A stretch of DNA of 64,000 bases from Acuticoccus sp039034015 (GCA_039034015.1 JBCCBM010000009.1:62001-126000); one strand, 5' to 3'. Counted from the stretch's first letter, positions 51,180-60,190 are shown. Translations and numbers: made by a program. Notes: generated by a model from the sequence alone, not told the origin.

Positions 51180-52132
51180 ACCGTGAGCAGCCGCGCCCGC
51201 GCCGCAATGTCCTCGGCCAGCACCGAAACCTCACGCTCCATCGTCGGCGCATAGGCAATGGGCGCGCGCGGCGCCCCCAACCGCGCCACCCGCGCGCCGG
51301 TTTCCTCCGCGATGGTCGCCACAATCTCGGCCCCGAAACCAGAGACCTGCACCGCCTCGTGAACCACCAGCGCGCGGCCCGTCTCCTCCACCGAGGTCAA
51401 CACCAAATCCCGGTCCCAAGGCCAAAGCGTGCGAAGATCGATCACCGCCGCCGACACCCCGTCCGCCGCCAGCGCATCCGCCGCCTCGATGGCGCGGTGC
51501 ACCATCGCCGACCACGTCACGATCGTAAGATCCGCCCCCTCCCGGCGCATCACAGCCTTGCCAAGGGGCACGCTCTCCCCCTCATCCAGCGGCCCCGTCA
51601 GCGGCCAAAGCCCCTTGTGCTCCATAAACACCACAGGGTCATCGCACCGGATTGCCGCGCGAAGCAGCGCATAATTGTCCTGCGGCGTCGCCGGGCACAC
51701 CACCACGAGCCCCGGAATGTGCGTGTACCAAGCCTCCAGCGACTGCGAATGTTGCGCGGCGGACGAGCGCCACATGCCAATGGGCTCGCGCACCGTAATG
51801 GGCACCGTCGACTGCCCGCCAAACATAAAGCGCGCCTTCGCCGCCTGGTTGATAAGCTCGTCAATGGCACACAGGGCAAAGTCGGAAAAGCGCATCTCCA
51901 CCACCGGCCGCGTGCCGGTCATCGCCGCCCCCACCGCAACGCCCATGATCGCCGCCTCAGAGATCGGCGCGTCCGAAATCCGGCCCGGCCCAAAGGTGTC
52001 CACAAGCCCCTTATACTGGCCAAACACCCCGCCCCGCCCAAGGTCTTCCCCCACGCACCACACCGTGGGGTCGGCCGCCATCTCCGCCGCAACCGCCAGG
52101 CGCCCGGCCTCCATGTACGTCACATCACTCAT
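51176..52132 (-). CDS. 2-oxoacid/acetoin dehydrogenase E1 component, beta subunit
   Basis: A 318-residue E1-beta (transketolase-type): CVGEDLGRGGVFGQYKGL, PISEAAIMGVAVGAAMTGTRPVVEM, and the C-terminal domain DLRTLWPWDRDLVLTSVEETGRALVVHEAV. It pairs with the alpha subunit encoded upstream to bind TPP and decarboxylate a 2-oxo acid or cleave acetoin. ATG at 52132 overlaps the intervening HEAT-like gene (ATGA). No E2 or E3 gene is seen beside it. Confidence 0.93.
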   Translation of the reverse strand: MSDVTYMEAGRLAVAAEMAADPTVWCVGEDLGRGGVFGQYKGLVDTFGPGRISDAPISEAAIMGVAVGAAMTGTRPVVEMRFSDFALCAIDELINQAAKARFMFGGQSTVPITVREPIGMWRSSAAQHSQSLEAWYTHIPGLVVVCPATPQDNYALLRAAIRCDDPVVFMEHKGLWPLTGPLDEGESVPLGKAVMRREGADLTIVTWSAMVHRAIEAADALAADGVSAAVIDLRTLWPWDRDLVLTSVEETGRALVVHEAVQVSGFGAEIVATIAEETGARVARLGAPRAPIAYAPTMEREVSVLAEDIAARARLLTV

Positions 52133-52653
52133 GAAAGCGCTGCCGAGAGCTTGGCCGCCCGACCCGAAACGCTCTTGCGACGATCCCCGCAATGCCGGGC
52201 AAGCTCAGGGCGCAACCACGCCCGCAGCGACGGGTCCCCCGCCGCCCACGCGGTCAGCGTTTCCATGGTGTTGATCAACACAATCCAATCCCCATGCTGG
52301 GCCAAGTTCGTCTTCATCAGCGCCGCGGCCCGCTGTTTTTGTGCCGGCGTCATGTCATCGGCCAGCCGGTGAAAGAGCTTGGCCAGCGTCCACTGCGCCG
52401 AGGCCTGGTCAAGCGACCCCAGCGCCAAAAACCGGTCGATGTACGGCACCAGAAGGTCATGCCGCACAGCCTCCACCCGCATCATCGCGTTGGATGTGCG
52501 CAGCCGCACAACAGCGTCATCGCTCTCATAGCAGCGAAAAAGCGCCTCAACCCGCGAAGGCTCACCAAGCACCGCCTCCACCACCGCAACCGTCTGCCCC
52601 AACGAATTCGGATGCCCGCCGGTGAGCATCGCCTCAAACGGCGCCCCACTCAA
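52129..52653 (-). CDS. HEAT/ARM-like helical protein between E1 subunit genes (function unknown)
   Basis: A 174-residue, mostly helical protein, with repeated paired helices like HEAT repeats (LRTSNAMMRVEAVRHDLLVPYIDRFL; SAQWTLAKLFHRLADDMT; IVLINTMETLTAWA). It overlaps E1-alpha at its start (TTG at 52653, TTGA) and E1-beta at its end (ATGA). An internal ATG at 52629 (MLTGGHPNSLG) is an alternative start. No motif for catalysis. Its place between the two subunits is the notable point. Confidence 0.82.
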   Translation of the reverse strand: MSGAPFEAMLTGGHPNSLGQTVAVVEAVLGEPSRVEALFRCYESDDAVVRLRTSNAMMRVEAVRHDLLVPYIDRFLALGSLDQASAQWTLAKLFHRLADDMTPAQKQRAAALMKTNLAQHGDWIVLINTMETLTAWAAGDPSLRAWLRPELARHCGDRRKSVSGRAAKLSAALS

Positions 52654-53642
52654 AATGCGGCAACCTTCGGCGAACCCACATCCTGCACATCGTCAAACGC
52701 CCCCGCCGCCTCCGGATAGGGCCGGTCGGCCGCAACTGCGGCGTGCCCCGCCATCTCCTCGTCCGCGGCGTTCGCGATAGCGTCGAGCGCGTCATCGGGA
52801 ACGCCCGCCAGCACCAACGCGGAACGGCACGCAGCAATGGGGTCTTCCTCAGCCGTGCGCCGCGCCACCTCCTCCGCCGGCCGATAGGCTCCCGGATCCA
52901 CCGACGTGTGCCCCGTTTGCCGAAACGTCACCGCATGGATGAGCCGCGGCCCACCCCCGCCGCGCACCGCCGCAATTGCCTCCCGCGCAACGCCGTCCAC
53001 AGCCGCCACATCGTTCCCATTCACCACCTCCGCCGGCAGGCCGAGCGAGCGGGCGCGGGCCGCTGCCCCATCCCCCGCCGTCATCGTTGAGGTGCGCGTG
53101 GTGGCCGCCCAATCATTGTCCTCACACACAAAAAGCACAGGAAGATCAAAGACCTTCGCCCAGTTCAGCCCCTCCAAAAACGGCCCGCGGTTGATCGCCC
53201 CATCGCCAAACAGGCAACACACGATCCGATCATCCCCCAAAAGCTTGATCGCATGGGCGGCCCCCGCCGCAATCGTGATGTTGGCCGACACCACGCCGTT
53301 GGCGCCCAACATCCCCACCGAAAAATCGGCAATGTGCATCGAGCCGCCCTTGCCCCCGCAAGAGCCCCCCTCGCGGCCAAAAAGCTCGCACATCATGGAA
53401 AGCGCATCGGCCCCTTTGGCGAGCGTGTGCCCATGGCCGCGGTGGGTGGAGAGCAAGCGATCATCGCCCCGAAGGTTTGCCACAATCCCCGCCGCAACCC
53501 CCTCCTGGCCAATGGACGGGTGGATCGCCCCAAGCACACGACCCGCCTTCGCCCCCGCAATCGCGGCCCGCTCAAAGGCGCGAATGCGGTGCATCAGGCG
53601 AAAATGATCCGTCAGCCGCGCCACATCGATGTTGGTTTGCAT
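52650..53642 (-). CDS. 2-oxoacid/acetoin dehydrogenase E1 component, alpha subunit
   Basis: A 330-residue E1-alpha with AIHPSIGQEGVAAGI, the THRGHGHTLAKGAD segment, GGKGGSMHIADF, and TPP-binding GDGAINRGPFLEGLNWAKVFDLPVLFVCEDN. It is the first gene of its operon; GGGAG precedes ATG at 53642. Length suits pyruvate or acetoin dehydrogenase E1-alpha. Confidence 0.93.
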   Translation of the reverse strand: MQTNIDVARLTDHFRLMHRIRAFERAAIAGAKAGRVLGAIHPSIGQEGVAAGIVANLRGDDRLLSTHRGHGHTLAKGADALSMMCELFGREGGSCGGKGGSMHIADFSVGMLGANGVVSANITIAAGAAHAIKLLGDDRIVCCLFGDGAINRGPFLEGLNWAKVFDLPVLFVCEDNDWAATTRTSTMTAGDGAAARARSLGLPAEVVNGNDVAAVDGVAREAIAAVRGGGGPRLIHAVTFRQTGHTSVDPGAYRPAEEVARRTAEEDPIAACRSALVLAGVPDDALDAIANAADEEMAGHAAVAADRPYPEAAGAFDDVQDVGSPKVAAF

Positions 53643-53736
53643 GAAACTCCCCCGCCACCTGGGCACTGCTCCGCACCGCTCTTGGCTTCATCCAGCGTGC
53701 CCGCCAAACTCCCCGCAATCAACCGGAGGGACGCCG

Positions 53737-54522
53737 ATGTCACCGATCCTTGCCCACACGGTCACAAAACTGGCTGGCGCGCGGGGCCACGTCGTGATCT
53801 GCGGCTCCCACGGCGGCACCTACGCAGGGGAAGCGGCGGCCGCCGCCGGCGTTGCCGCCATCCTCCTCAACGATGCCGGAATTGGAAAAAACCGCGCAGG
53901 CGTCGCAGGCCTTGCCATTTTGGAGCAGCACGGCATCGCAGCCGCTGCCATCTCCCACGCAAGCTGCCGCATCGGAAACGCAGACTCGGCCGCCGCCACC
54001 GGCGTCCTCTCCACCGTCAACGCCCCCGCCCGCGCCCTTGGCGTCAGGGAGGGTGACGCTGCCCTCACCGCCGCCGAAACGCTCGCCGCCGCCGCGCCCC
54101 CGTCCGCCACCATCACCATGGGGGAAGAGCATCGAACCGAGCGCATGATCGCCGGCCGCCGCCTTGTCCTCATCGACAGTGTGTCCCTCGTGCGGCCGGA
54201 GGACGAAGGTGCGCTCGTCATCTCCGGCTCCCACGGTGGATTGGTGGGCGACGATCCGGCGAGCGCCGGCCGGGCCGACGCCTTCCTCTTTGCCTACAAT
54301 GATGCCGGGCTCGGCGCTGAGGAGGCCGGCGCTGCCCGCCTCCCCGTGCTGGAGGGCCGGGGCATTGCCGCCGTCACCGTCTCCCACGAAAGCGCCGAGA
54401 TCGGCCTTGCCCACGAGACGTTTCACGGCCTCATCAGCCGCGCCAACCCCCACGCGCTCGCCCTTGGCCTCCTGCCCGGCACCCGCCTCAGCGATGGGCT
54501 TGCCGCCCTTCCTGCGCCCTGA
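53737..54522 (+). CDS. Uncharacterised protein with two copies of a GSHGG domain
   Basis: A 261-residue protein built of two similar halves. The first (about residues 18-85) has VVICGSHGGTYAGE, LNDAGIGKNRAGVAGLAILE and HGIAAAAISHASCRIGNADS; the second (about 157-230) has LVISGSHGGLVGDD, YNDAGLGAEEAGAARLPVLE and RGIAAVTVSHESAEIGLAHE. The shared pattern is GSHGG-x-NDAG-x-G-IAA-x-SHxSxxIG. No signal peptide or clear membrane span. The paired Ser-His-Gly-Gly and SH motifs could bind metal or cofactor. I do not recognise the family. ATG at 53737 follows CGGAGGG; divergent from the E1 operon. Confidence 0.75.
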   Translation: MSPILAHTVTKLAGARGHVVICGSHGGTYAGEAAAAAGVAAILLNDAGIGKNRAGVAGLAILEQHGIAAAAISHASCRIGNADSAAATGVLSTVNAPARALGVREGDAALTAAETLAAAAPPSATITMGEEHRTERMIAGRRLVLIDSVSLVRPEDEGALVISGSHGGLVGDDPASAGRADAFLFAYNDAGLGAEEAGAARLPVLEGRGIAAVTVSHESAEIGLAHETFHGLISRANPHALALGLLPGTRLSDGLAALPAP

Positions 54523-56007
54523 TCAAAGGGCCGGATCAGCCACCCGGTAGAGCGAAAACGCCGGCGCCTCTGCCACAAGCGCAACCCCGGGGGGCGCAGG
54601 CTGGGGCAGGTGCTCAACCCCAAAAACAATCAAATAATCAAACGCGTTGAGGGGAATCTCGACAAACGGGTTCTTGGGTGCCTCACCCGGCGCAAACACG
54701 AACTCATGATTGCAGCACCCCCGCCACTCGGGCGCTTCGTCAAACGTGATGCGCAGCGGCTGGTGGCCCGGGTTGTGAAACATGGAATTCACAAACGCCT
54801 GCCGCTCCACCAGCGCCCAGGCCGCCAGGTGGTTGTGGAGCCCAAAATTGCCGAGCCGCTGGCGTTCGCGCATCACCGCCACCGCCACCCGCTCCCCAGG
54901 CTCCACGGTGGCAACCGCTGAGCGCAGGCTGGCATTCACCTCCCCCGCGCCCAAAAATGCCACCGCAATCGCCCCGAACCGCAGCGCCAAAAGCCCGCCA
55001 AACAGCGCCACCAATGCGCGGCGCAGCGCTGCGGCCGACACACGCCAGTCCGCCACCGCGCAAAACACAATCCCCACCACCGGCAACAACCGCCAGTCCG
55101 CCATACCCGACCCAAAGATCATGATTGGCATCGCAAGGTAGACCGCAAACAACGTGGCGAGCGAAAGCACCATCACCGGTGCCACCACCAACCGCCGGGT
55201 GAGCAAAAGCCCCGCCATCACAAGCCCGAAGACCACCATCACAACAAGGTCGAGCGGCAAAAACACCGTGTGGAACGCCTCCACAAGGTACCCCACCTTG
55301 TGCCGCACCGAGCCCCAGACGATCTCCCCATCCCCCGCCGTCTGGCTGAAAAACGTGAACGCGATTGCCGGCGCGAAGGGGAGCGCGTCCAACGCCAATC
55401 GCCCCGCCCCGCCCCGCCGCAACACCGCGCGGCTGAACTCTGACGTCCCAACCAAAACCGCAAGGATCCCAAAGCCATAAAGGTGGACAATGGCCGTCGC
55501 GCTCGCCCAAAGCGCAAGGGCCGGAAGGCGCACCGCCACCGACCGCTCCCGCAGCGCAAGCCACAGCGCAAAGCCCCACAGCGCCAGCGCAATGGAGAGC
55601 GCGTAGTTCAAGAAGCCCCAAAGTAGAGGCCCATGGTAAAGCAAAAAAAACACCAGAAGCGAAAAGAGCGACCACCGCCCGAAAAGCTGGCGATGCACCA
55701 CCACCGCCCCCGTCGCCACCCCCACCATGATGATCGAGACAAACAGGATCGAGGCCGCCGCCGGGGACATCACCGACAAGAGTGGCGGCAACAAAAGGTC
55801 CACCCCAAGGTTGGGCAGCGCGTGCCACTCGATGGCGTAATAGGGCTGGAGCGCGGGCATCTCATCCAGCTTTGCGATGAGAAGCGCCCGCGCCACATGG
55901 GTCGGAAGGTCAATGAGCGGGATCGGCACCGTGATGAACAGCGGCGCCAACGCCACTGCCATCAAGGCGAGGAAGGCGGCAACCGGCGGCCGCCCGGCTT
56001 GGTTCAT
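54523..56007 (-). CDS. GT-C-like integral membrane protein (probable glycosyltransferase)
   Basis: A 494-residue protein with about 11 hydrophobic spans. An acidic periplasmic loop between spans 1 and 2 has PIPLIDLPTHVARALLIAK, like the catalytic Asp loop of GT-C enzymes that use polyprenyl-phosphate sugars. The C-terminal 90 residues (LHNHLAAWALVERQAFVNS) are extracytoplasmic. Function rests on topology and context: last gene of the lipid-linked-sugar operon, start overlapping the aminotransferase stop (ATGA). It could also be an O-antigen-ligase-like protein. Confidence 0.7.
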   Translation of the reverse strand: MNQAGRPPVAAFLALMAVALAPLFITVPIPLIDLPTHVARALLIAKLDEMPALQPYYAIEWHALPNLGVDLLLPPLLSVMSPAAASILFVSIIMVGVATGAVVVHRQLFGRWSLFSLLVFFLLYHGPLLWGFLNYALSIALALWGFALWLALRERSVAVRLPALALWASATAIVHLYGFGILAVLVGTSEFSRAVLRRGGAGRLALDALPFAPAIAFTFFSQTAGDGEIVWGSVRHKVGYLVEAFHTVFLPLDLVVMVVFGLVMAGLLLTRRLVVAPVMVLSLATLFAVYLAMPIMIFGSGMADWRLLPVVGIVFCAVADWRVSAAALRRALVALFGGLLALRFGAIAVAFLGAGEVNASLRSAVATVEPGERVAVAVMRERQRLGNFGLHNHLAAWALVERQAFVNSMFHNPGHQPLRITFDEAPEWRGCCNHEFVFAPGEAPKNPFVEIPLNAFDYLIVFGVEHLPQPAPPGVALVAEAPAFSLYRVADPAL

Positions 56008-57440
56008 CGCTTGGATGCCAAAAACCCTTTAACGAGCCCCATCACACCGCCCGACAGCGTCGCATCCAACGCATCGGCAAAGGTGTCCGCATCACGGATG
56101 GAGGCAATCAACGGCGGCTCCAGCCGGATAACGTTGCGGTTGTACTCGGTGAAGGCCACCAAAATCTGGTGTTCGCGCAGCAACGCGGCCCCCAAGAAGC
56201 CCGCCAAAGAACCTTTCAACTTGTCATCCAGCACCGAAAGCATCGGCCGCACCGCAAGGGGCATCGCGCGCGACATATCCTGGAGCTCAAGGCCAATCAT
56301 CAGCCCCTGCCCGCGCACATCTTTGATGAGTTTCGGATATTTCGCCTGGATCTCCCTGAGCCGCGCCAGAAGATGCTCGCCCGTGCGGGTGGCGTTTTCC
56401 ATCAACTGTTCGTCGTAAAGAATGTTGAGGCCTTCAATGGCCGTCACACACGCTTCGCCGATGCCGCCAAAGGTTGCCGGCCCGTGGATCAAAGCATCCT
56501 TGGGCTTGCCATAAGCTTTCATATAGACATCGCGCTTGGCGATCATCGCCGCCATTGCGCACTTGCCGCCGCCAAGCGATTTGGCGAGCGCGGTGATGTC
56601 CGGCACCACGCCATGGTGCTCAAAGGCATAAAAGCGCCCCGTACGGCCAAGCCCGCACTGCACCTCATCGGCCACCCAAAGGATGCCGGTTTCATCGCAA
56701 AACTTACGGAGGCCCTGCCAAAATTCGGTGGGCGCGCCGACAATGCCGCCGCCCCCCTGCACCGTCTCCAGGACGATGACGCCAATATCCGGGTCCGCCT
56801 TCACCGCCGCGCGGATCGCGTCAAGGTCCCCAAACGGCACCTTGACGACATTTTCGACCAGCGGAAACTTCGCTTGGTAAAGCGGCGAGTCAGTGATCGA
56901 CAAAACGCCTTTGGTTTTCCCGTGAAAGGCGTTTTGCGCGTAAACGACCTTGACGTTTTTCTTGCCCGACGCCCGCTCGGCCAGTTTTAGCGCCGCCTCC
57001 ATCGCCTCCGAGCCCGACGAGCCCAAGAACACCATATCAAGGTCGTCGGGCGAAACGGCCGCCAAGTTCTTCGCCAACGCCGCCGCGTATTGGGACAGGA
57101 ATGCCATTGCGATTTCATGGCGCTTTTCATCGGCAAACGCGGTACGCGCGCCCAGAATACGCGGGTGGTTGTGCCCAAACGCCAGCGAGCCGAACCCGCC
57201 GAAGAAATCGAGGATTTTTGTGCCGTCCTCGGTCTCGTAGTGCATCCCCTCAGCGCGGACGACTTTGATTTTGTCGAACCCAAGCAACTTCATGAAGTGA
57301 AGCTGCCCAGGGTTGAGGTGTTGCACGAACAGCGATGTCATCTCGCTGAGCGGCATTGATTTGGCGCCGTCAACGGTGATGAGGTCGGGCTTTTCGATCG
57401 CCGGCACCTCGATGGGCGCGGCCTGCGGGCGGGTCAACAT
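56004..57440 (-). CDS. Class III PLP-dependent aminotransferase
   Basis: A 478-residue class III aminotransferase with FFGGFGSLAFGHNHPRIL, SSGSEAMEAALKLAERA, AFHGKTKGVLSITDSP, the LWVADEVQCGLGRTG PLP-Asp region, and catalytic Lys in ALAKSLGGG. The N-terminus before residue 40 is long for the family. It sits between the epimerase and the GT-C-like gene. Substrate unknown; it might aminate a sugar or a polyprenyl or hopanoid intermediate, or take 4-aminobutyrate/ornithine-type substrates. ATG at 57440 follows AAGG. Confidence 0.88.
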   Translation of the reverse strand: MLTRPQAAPIEVPAIEKPDLITVDGAKSMPLSEMTSLFVQHLNPGQLHFMKLLGFDKIKVVRAEGMHYETEDGTKILDFFGGFGSLAFGHNHPRILGARTAFADEKRHEIAMAFLSQYAAALAKNLAAVSPDDLDMVFLGSSGSEAMEAALKLAERASGKKNVKVVYAQNAFHGKTKGVLSITDSPLYQAKFPLVENVVKVPFGDLDAIRAAVKADPDIGVIVLETVQGGGGIVGAPTEFWQGLRKFCDETGILWVADEVQCGLGRTGRFYAFEHHGVVPDITALAKSLGGGKCAMAAMIAKRDVYMKAYGKPKDALIHGPATFGGIGEACVTAIEGLNILYDEQLMENATRTGEHLLARLREIQAKYPKLIKDVRGQGLMIGLELQDMSRAMPLAVRPMLSVLDDKLKGSLAGFLGAALLREHQILVAFTEYNRNVIRLEPPLIASIRDADTFADALDATLSGGVMGLVKGFLASKR

Positions 57441-57450
57441 TGACTGTACC

Positions 57451-58464
57451 TTACTTGTTGGCCGGAACCGGCGACGTCGTGGCAGTAACGGGCGCACCCT
57501 TCGCGGCGCGATACTCCGCATAGGCCGCGTTCAACATGTCCGAATCGTTGTGCTGCGGCACCCAACCAAGGTCACGCTCCGCCGCCTTGGTGTCGCGCAC
57601 ACAGTATTCGTCCGCAATTTTATATTGTTCCGGGTCCATCAGCGGCATGTTCACCCGGTCGAGCCCCTCAAGCGTAAGCTTTACGAGCGAACCCGGCGTC
57701 GGCACCAAGATCGACTTTGACCCCGCCGCCTGGATAAGACTTCCGAGCAGCGCACGGACAGAGGGCGGGTTGCGGCTCCCAAGGTTATACTCGCCGTTGG
57801 GGCAGCCATGCTTCGCCGCCAGCCGCGAGGCCTCCGCACAATCATAAACCGACACGAACTGATAAGGGTTTTTGCCCGATCCAATCATCGGCACCGGAAG
57901 GTTCATGTCGATCAACTTAAACAGCTTTGCCAAGATCCCGAGCCGCCCCGGCCCGATGATCAACCGCGGCCGAAAAATTGAAACGTTCATCCCCTCCGCC
58001 CGCGCGGCAAACGCCGTTTCTTCAATAGCGCGCTTCGAAAACCCATATTCACCAATGGGTTTTGCGGGATGATCTTCTGTCTGCGGCGATTGGACCGTGT
58101 GCCCATAGATCATGTCGGTGGTGAACTGAATATACTTTGACGCGCCCGCCCGCTGGGTCGCCCGCAACAGATTGCGCGCGCCAAAAAAGTTCACCGGCCA
58201 AAAGAAATCATACCGATCCCGCCGCTTCTGGATCGGCGACAACATTTTTGCCGCAAGGTTGTGCACCACATCATCTTGCGCAATCGGGAGTTTTTCCACC
58301 GCCCCCGCATCCCGCACATCGCAGTGGATGAAGGTCGCTTGGCCATAGTGCGCGTGGTTGCTGCGCTGGATATCGGCAACAACCACCTCTTCACCCTCCT
58401 CCACCAAGCGCCGGGCAAGTTCCGCGCCGACAAAACCGTCGCCGCCCATCAGGATGTGCTTCAT
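57451..58464 (-). CDS. NAD-dependent epimerase/dehydratase (extended SDR)
   Basis: A 337-residue extended SDR: GGDGFVGAELARRL cofactor loop near residue 7, TTDMIYG substrate loop and YGFSK active site (Tyr-x3-Lys). It acts on sugar nucleotides in most relatives; in this operon it may instead reduce the keto-sugar lipid made by the FAD oxidase, replacing DprE2, a classical SDR not found here. The end has an unusual Thr/Pro tail (VTATTSPVPANK). ATG at 58464 overlaps the SMR gene (ATGA). Confidence 0.88.
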   Translation of the reverse strand: MKHILMGGDGFVGAELARRLVEEGEEVVVADIQRSNHAHYGQATFIHCDVRDAGAVEKLPIAQDDVVHNLAAKMLSPIQKRRDRYDFFWPVNFFGARNLLRATQRAGASKYIQFTTDMIYGHTVQSPQTEDHPAKPIGEYGFSKRAIEETAFAARAEGMNVSIFRPRLIIGPGRLGILAKLFKLIDMNLPVPMIGSGKNPYQFVSVYDCAEASRLAAKHGCPNGEYNLGSRNPPSVRALLGSLIQAAGSKSILVPTPGSLVKLTLEGLDRVNMPLMDPEQYKIADEYCVRDTKAAERDLGWVPQHNDSDMLNAAYAEYRAAKGAPVTATTSPVPANK

Positions 58465-58877
58465 CGTGCGCCCTCCTCGGCGACTGTTTGAGGTTTGTCC
58501 GCCCGCGCCTCGCCCCCCTGGGCGATCAAGACCGTGCCCGCACAAATGAGCCCGATCCCAACAATGCGCAGCGCATTCAGGTTCTCGTCAAAGAAGAACC
58601 ACGCAGCCACCGCAACAGCCACATACGCCAACGACAAAAACGGATATGCAAACGACAGCTCCACCTTCGACAACACATAAAGGTGCGAGGCCATCGAGAT
58701 CACGAACACCACCAACCCAAAAAACACAAAGGGTTGAAACACCACCTCAAAGACTTTGAGGATCGGGTTGACGCCCGCGAACGACAATTCCCCCAGCGAC
58801 AACATCCCCTTCTTGAGAAGAAGCTGCGCCAGCGCATTGGTAAACACCGTAAACAGGATGAACGGGATCATCGTCAT
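58461..58877 (-). CDS. SMR/EamA-type small transporter (probable lipid-linked sugar flippase)
   Basis: A 138-residue protein with four hydrophobic segments (PFILFTVFTNALAQLLL; FVFFGLVVFVISMASHLYVL; SFAYPFLSLAYVAVAVAAWFFF; IVGIGLICAGTVLIAQ). The fold resembles ArnE/ArnF-like flippase subunits and SMR multidrug pumps. In this operon, moving the lipid-linked sugar across the membrane is the likely role. ATG at 58877 overlaps the oxidase stop (ATGA). Confidence 0.82.
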   Translation of the reverse strand: MTMIPFILFTVFTNALAQLLLKKGMLSLGELSFAGVNPILKVFEVVFQPFVFFGLVVFVISMASHLYVLSKVELSFAYPFLSLAYVAVAVAAWFFFDENLNALRIVGIGLICAGTVLIAQGGEARADKPQTVAEEGAR

Positions 58878-60190
58878 GCGGCAACACTCTTTGTTTGGGG
58901 CAAGGCGAGCGCCGTGCGCCGCCAAAAATCAGACACAATGGCCGGATCGCGCAGCGCCTCCACCTCCCCCCACCGCGGGAAAGAGTGTTTGAAGGTCGCC
59001 GCCGCCATCCGCTTGTCTTTGTAAGGGTTGATCGCGCCACCAGCGTCCAGGGTGATGGCGTCCAGCTCACCCAGCAGCGCCAGCGTTTTCGCGCCGCGAT
59101 CGGGCACATCAAGGGTGAGCGTGTACCCGGGCCGCGCAAAGCTCATGACCGCCGGCGAGCGTGTCTCCCCAAACCGCTTCAGCACCGTCAAAAACGAGGC
59201 CTGCCCGTGCTTTTGCCCCGCCCTGAGAAGCGCCGGCACCACGCGGGGCGCCGCCTCCAGTGGGATCACGCTCTGATGCTGGTGCAGCCCCCGCGGCCCA
59301 TAAAGCCGGTTCCATTCGAGGACCCTGTCAAGGGGGAAGAAGAACGCATCGAACGGCACCGTGCGCGCCCGCCCCGCCGCCGAAACACTGCGCAAATAAA
59401 GCGCGTTAAACGCCCGCAGCGAGAGCCCGTTCAGCGCCGAAATCGGCGGCGTGAAGGGCACCCGCGCCAGCGCCCCGCGCGCCGGCTGATCGGCCCCCGC
59501 CACGTGGTCACCCACAATCAGATGCCCCCGCCCGGTCGCGCGCCCCGTGGCAAGGCTATCAATCCACGCCACCGCATACTCGTGGGCCGCATCCGCCGCG
59601 CCCGCCCGCTCAAAGTATTCCTCAAGGCACGAGAAACGGCTTGCCCGCTCCGCAACTCCCTGCCCGGGCACCGCCATCACGCGCACCGTCGCGCTCGAAA
59701 TGCGGCCCGTCAGCCCCATCCCGCCAATGGTGGCGGCAAACAGCGGGTCCCCGCGCGAAAGCCGCAGCGCGCCCTTGTGGTCCGAGCGGTGCAGCGTGAT
59801 CGCCTCCACCGCTGCCCCAAAACTCCCCCGGCGATGGTGGTTTTTGCCGTGCACATCGTTGGCGATCGCCCCGCCAAGGGTCGCAAACTGCGTCCCCGGC
59901 AACACTTCTGGCATGTGGCTCGGCGCAACCGCCGCAATCAATGCCGCCAGCGACACGCCGGCATCCGCCGTCACCCGCCCCGACTCGCGGTCAAAGGCGC
60001 GCACCCGCGCCCCGTCCCGCCCGTCAAGCAGCCAGCCGCCCGCCACCGTGCAACTGTCGCCATAGGAGCGCCCGGCCCCAAACGGGAGCACCGGCTCTTC
60101 CCCGCGCAAAAGCGCGGCCGGCTCCCGCGCGGCCGCCGCCGAGCCAAGCCCCGGCAGCCCCCAAGGCTGATACCGCCGCCGCTCAGACAT
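58874..60190 (-). CDS. DprE1-like FAD-dependent polyprenyl-phosphoryl-pentose 2'-oxidase
   Basis: A 438-residue VAO-type flavoenzyme close to DprE1: GAGRSYGD (residues 38-45), VLPGTQFATLGGAIANDVHGKNHH (97-119) for FAD, GGMGLTGRIS, and Lys391 in INPYKDKRM near the C-terminus matching the DprE1 catalytic Lys. DprE1 oxidises the 2'-hydroxyl of decaprenylphosphoryl-ribose. At the place of mycobacterial Cys387 the protein has Thr359 (by-eye alignment). ATG at 60190 overlaps the ubiA-HAD stop by eight bases. Confidence 0.88.
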   Translation of the reverse strand: MSERRRYQPWGLPGLGSAAAAREPAALLRGEEPVLPFGAGRSYGDSCTVAGGWLLDGRDGARVRAFDRESGRVTADAGVSLAALIAAVAPSHMPEVLPGTQFATLGGAIANDVHGKNHHRRGSFGAAVEAITLHRSDHKGALRLSRGDPLFAATIGGMGLTGRISSATVRVMAVPGQGVAERASRFSCLEEYFERAGAADAAHEYAVAWIDSLATGRATGRGHLIVGDHVAGADQPARGALARVPFTPPISALNGLSLRAFNALYLRSVSAAGRARTVPFDAFFFPLDRVLEWNRLYGPRGLHQHQSVIPLEAAPRVVPALLRAGQKHGQASFLTVLKRFGETRSPAVMSFARPGYTLTLDVPDRGAKTLALLGELDAITLDAGGAINPYKDKRMAAATFKHSFPRWGEVEALRDPAIVSDFWRRTALALPQTKSVAA

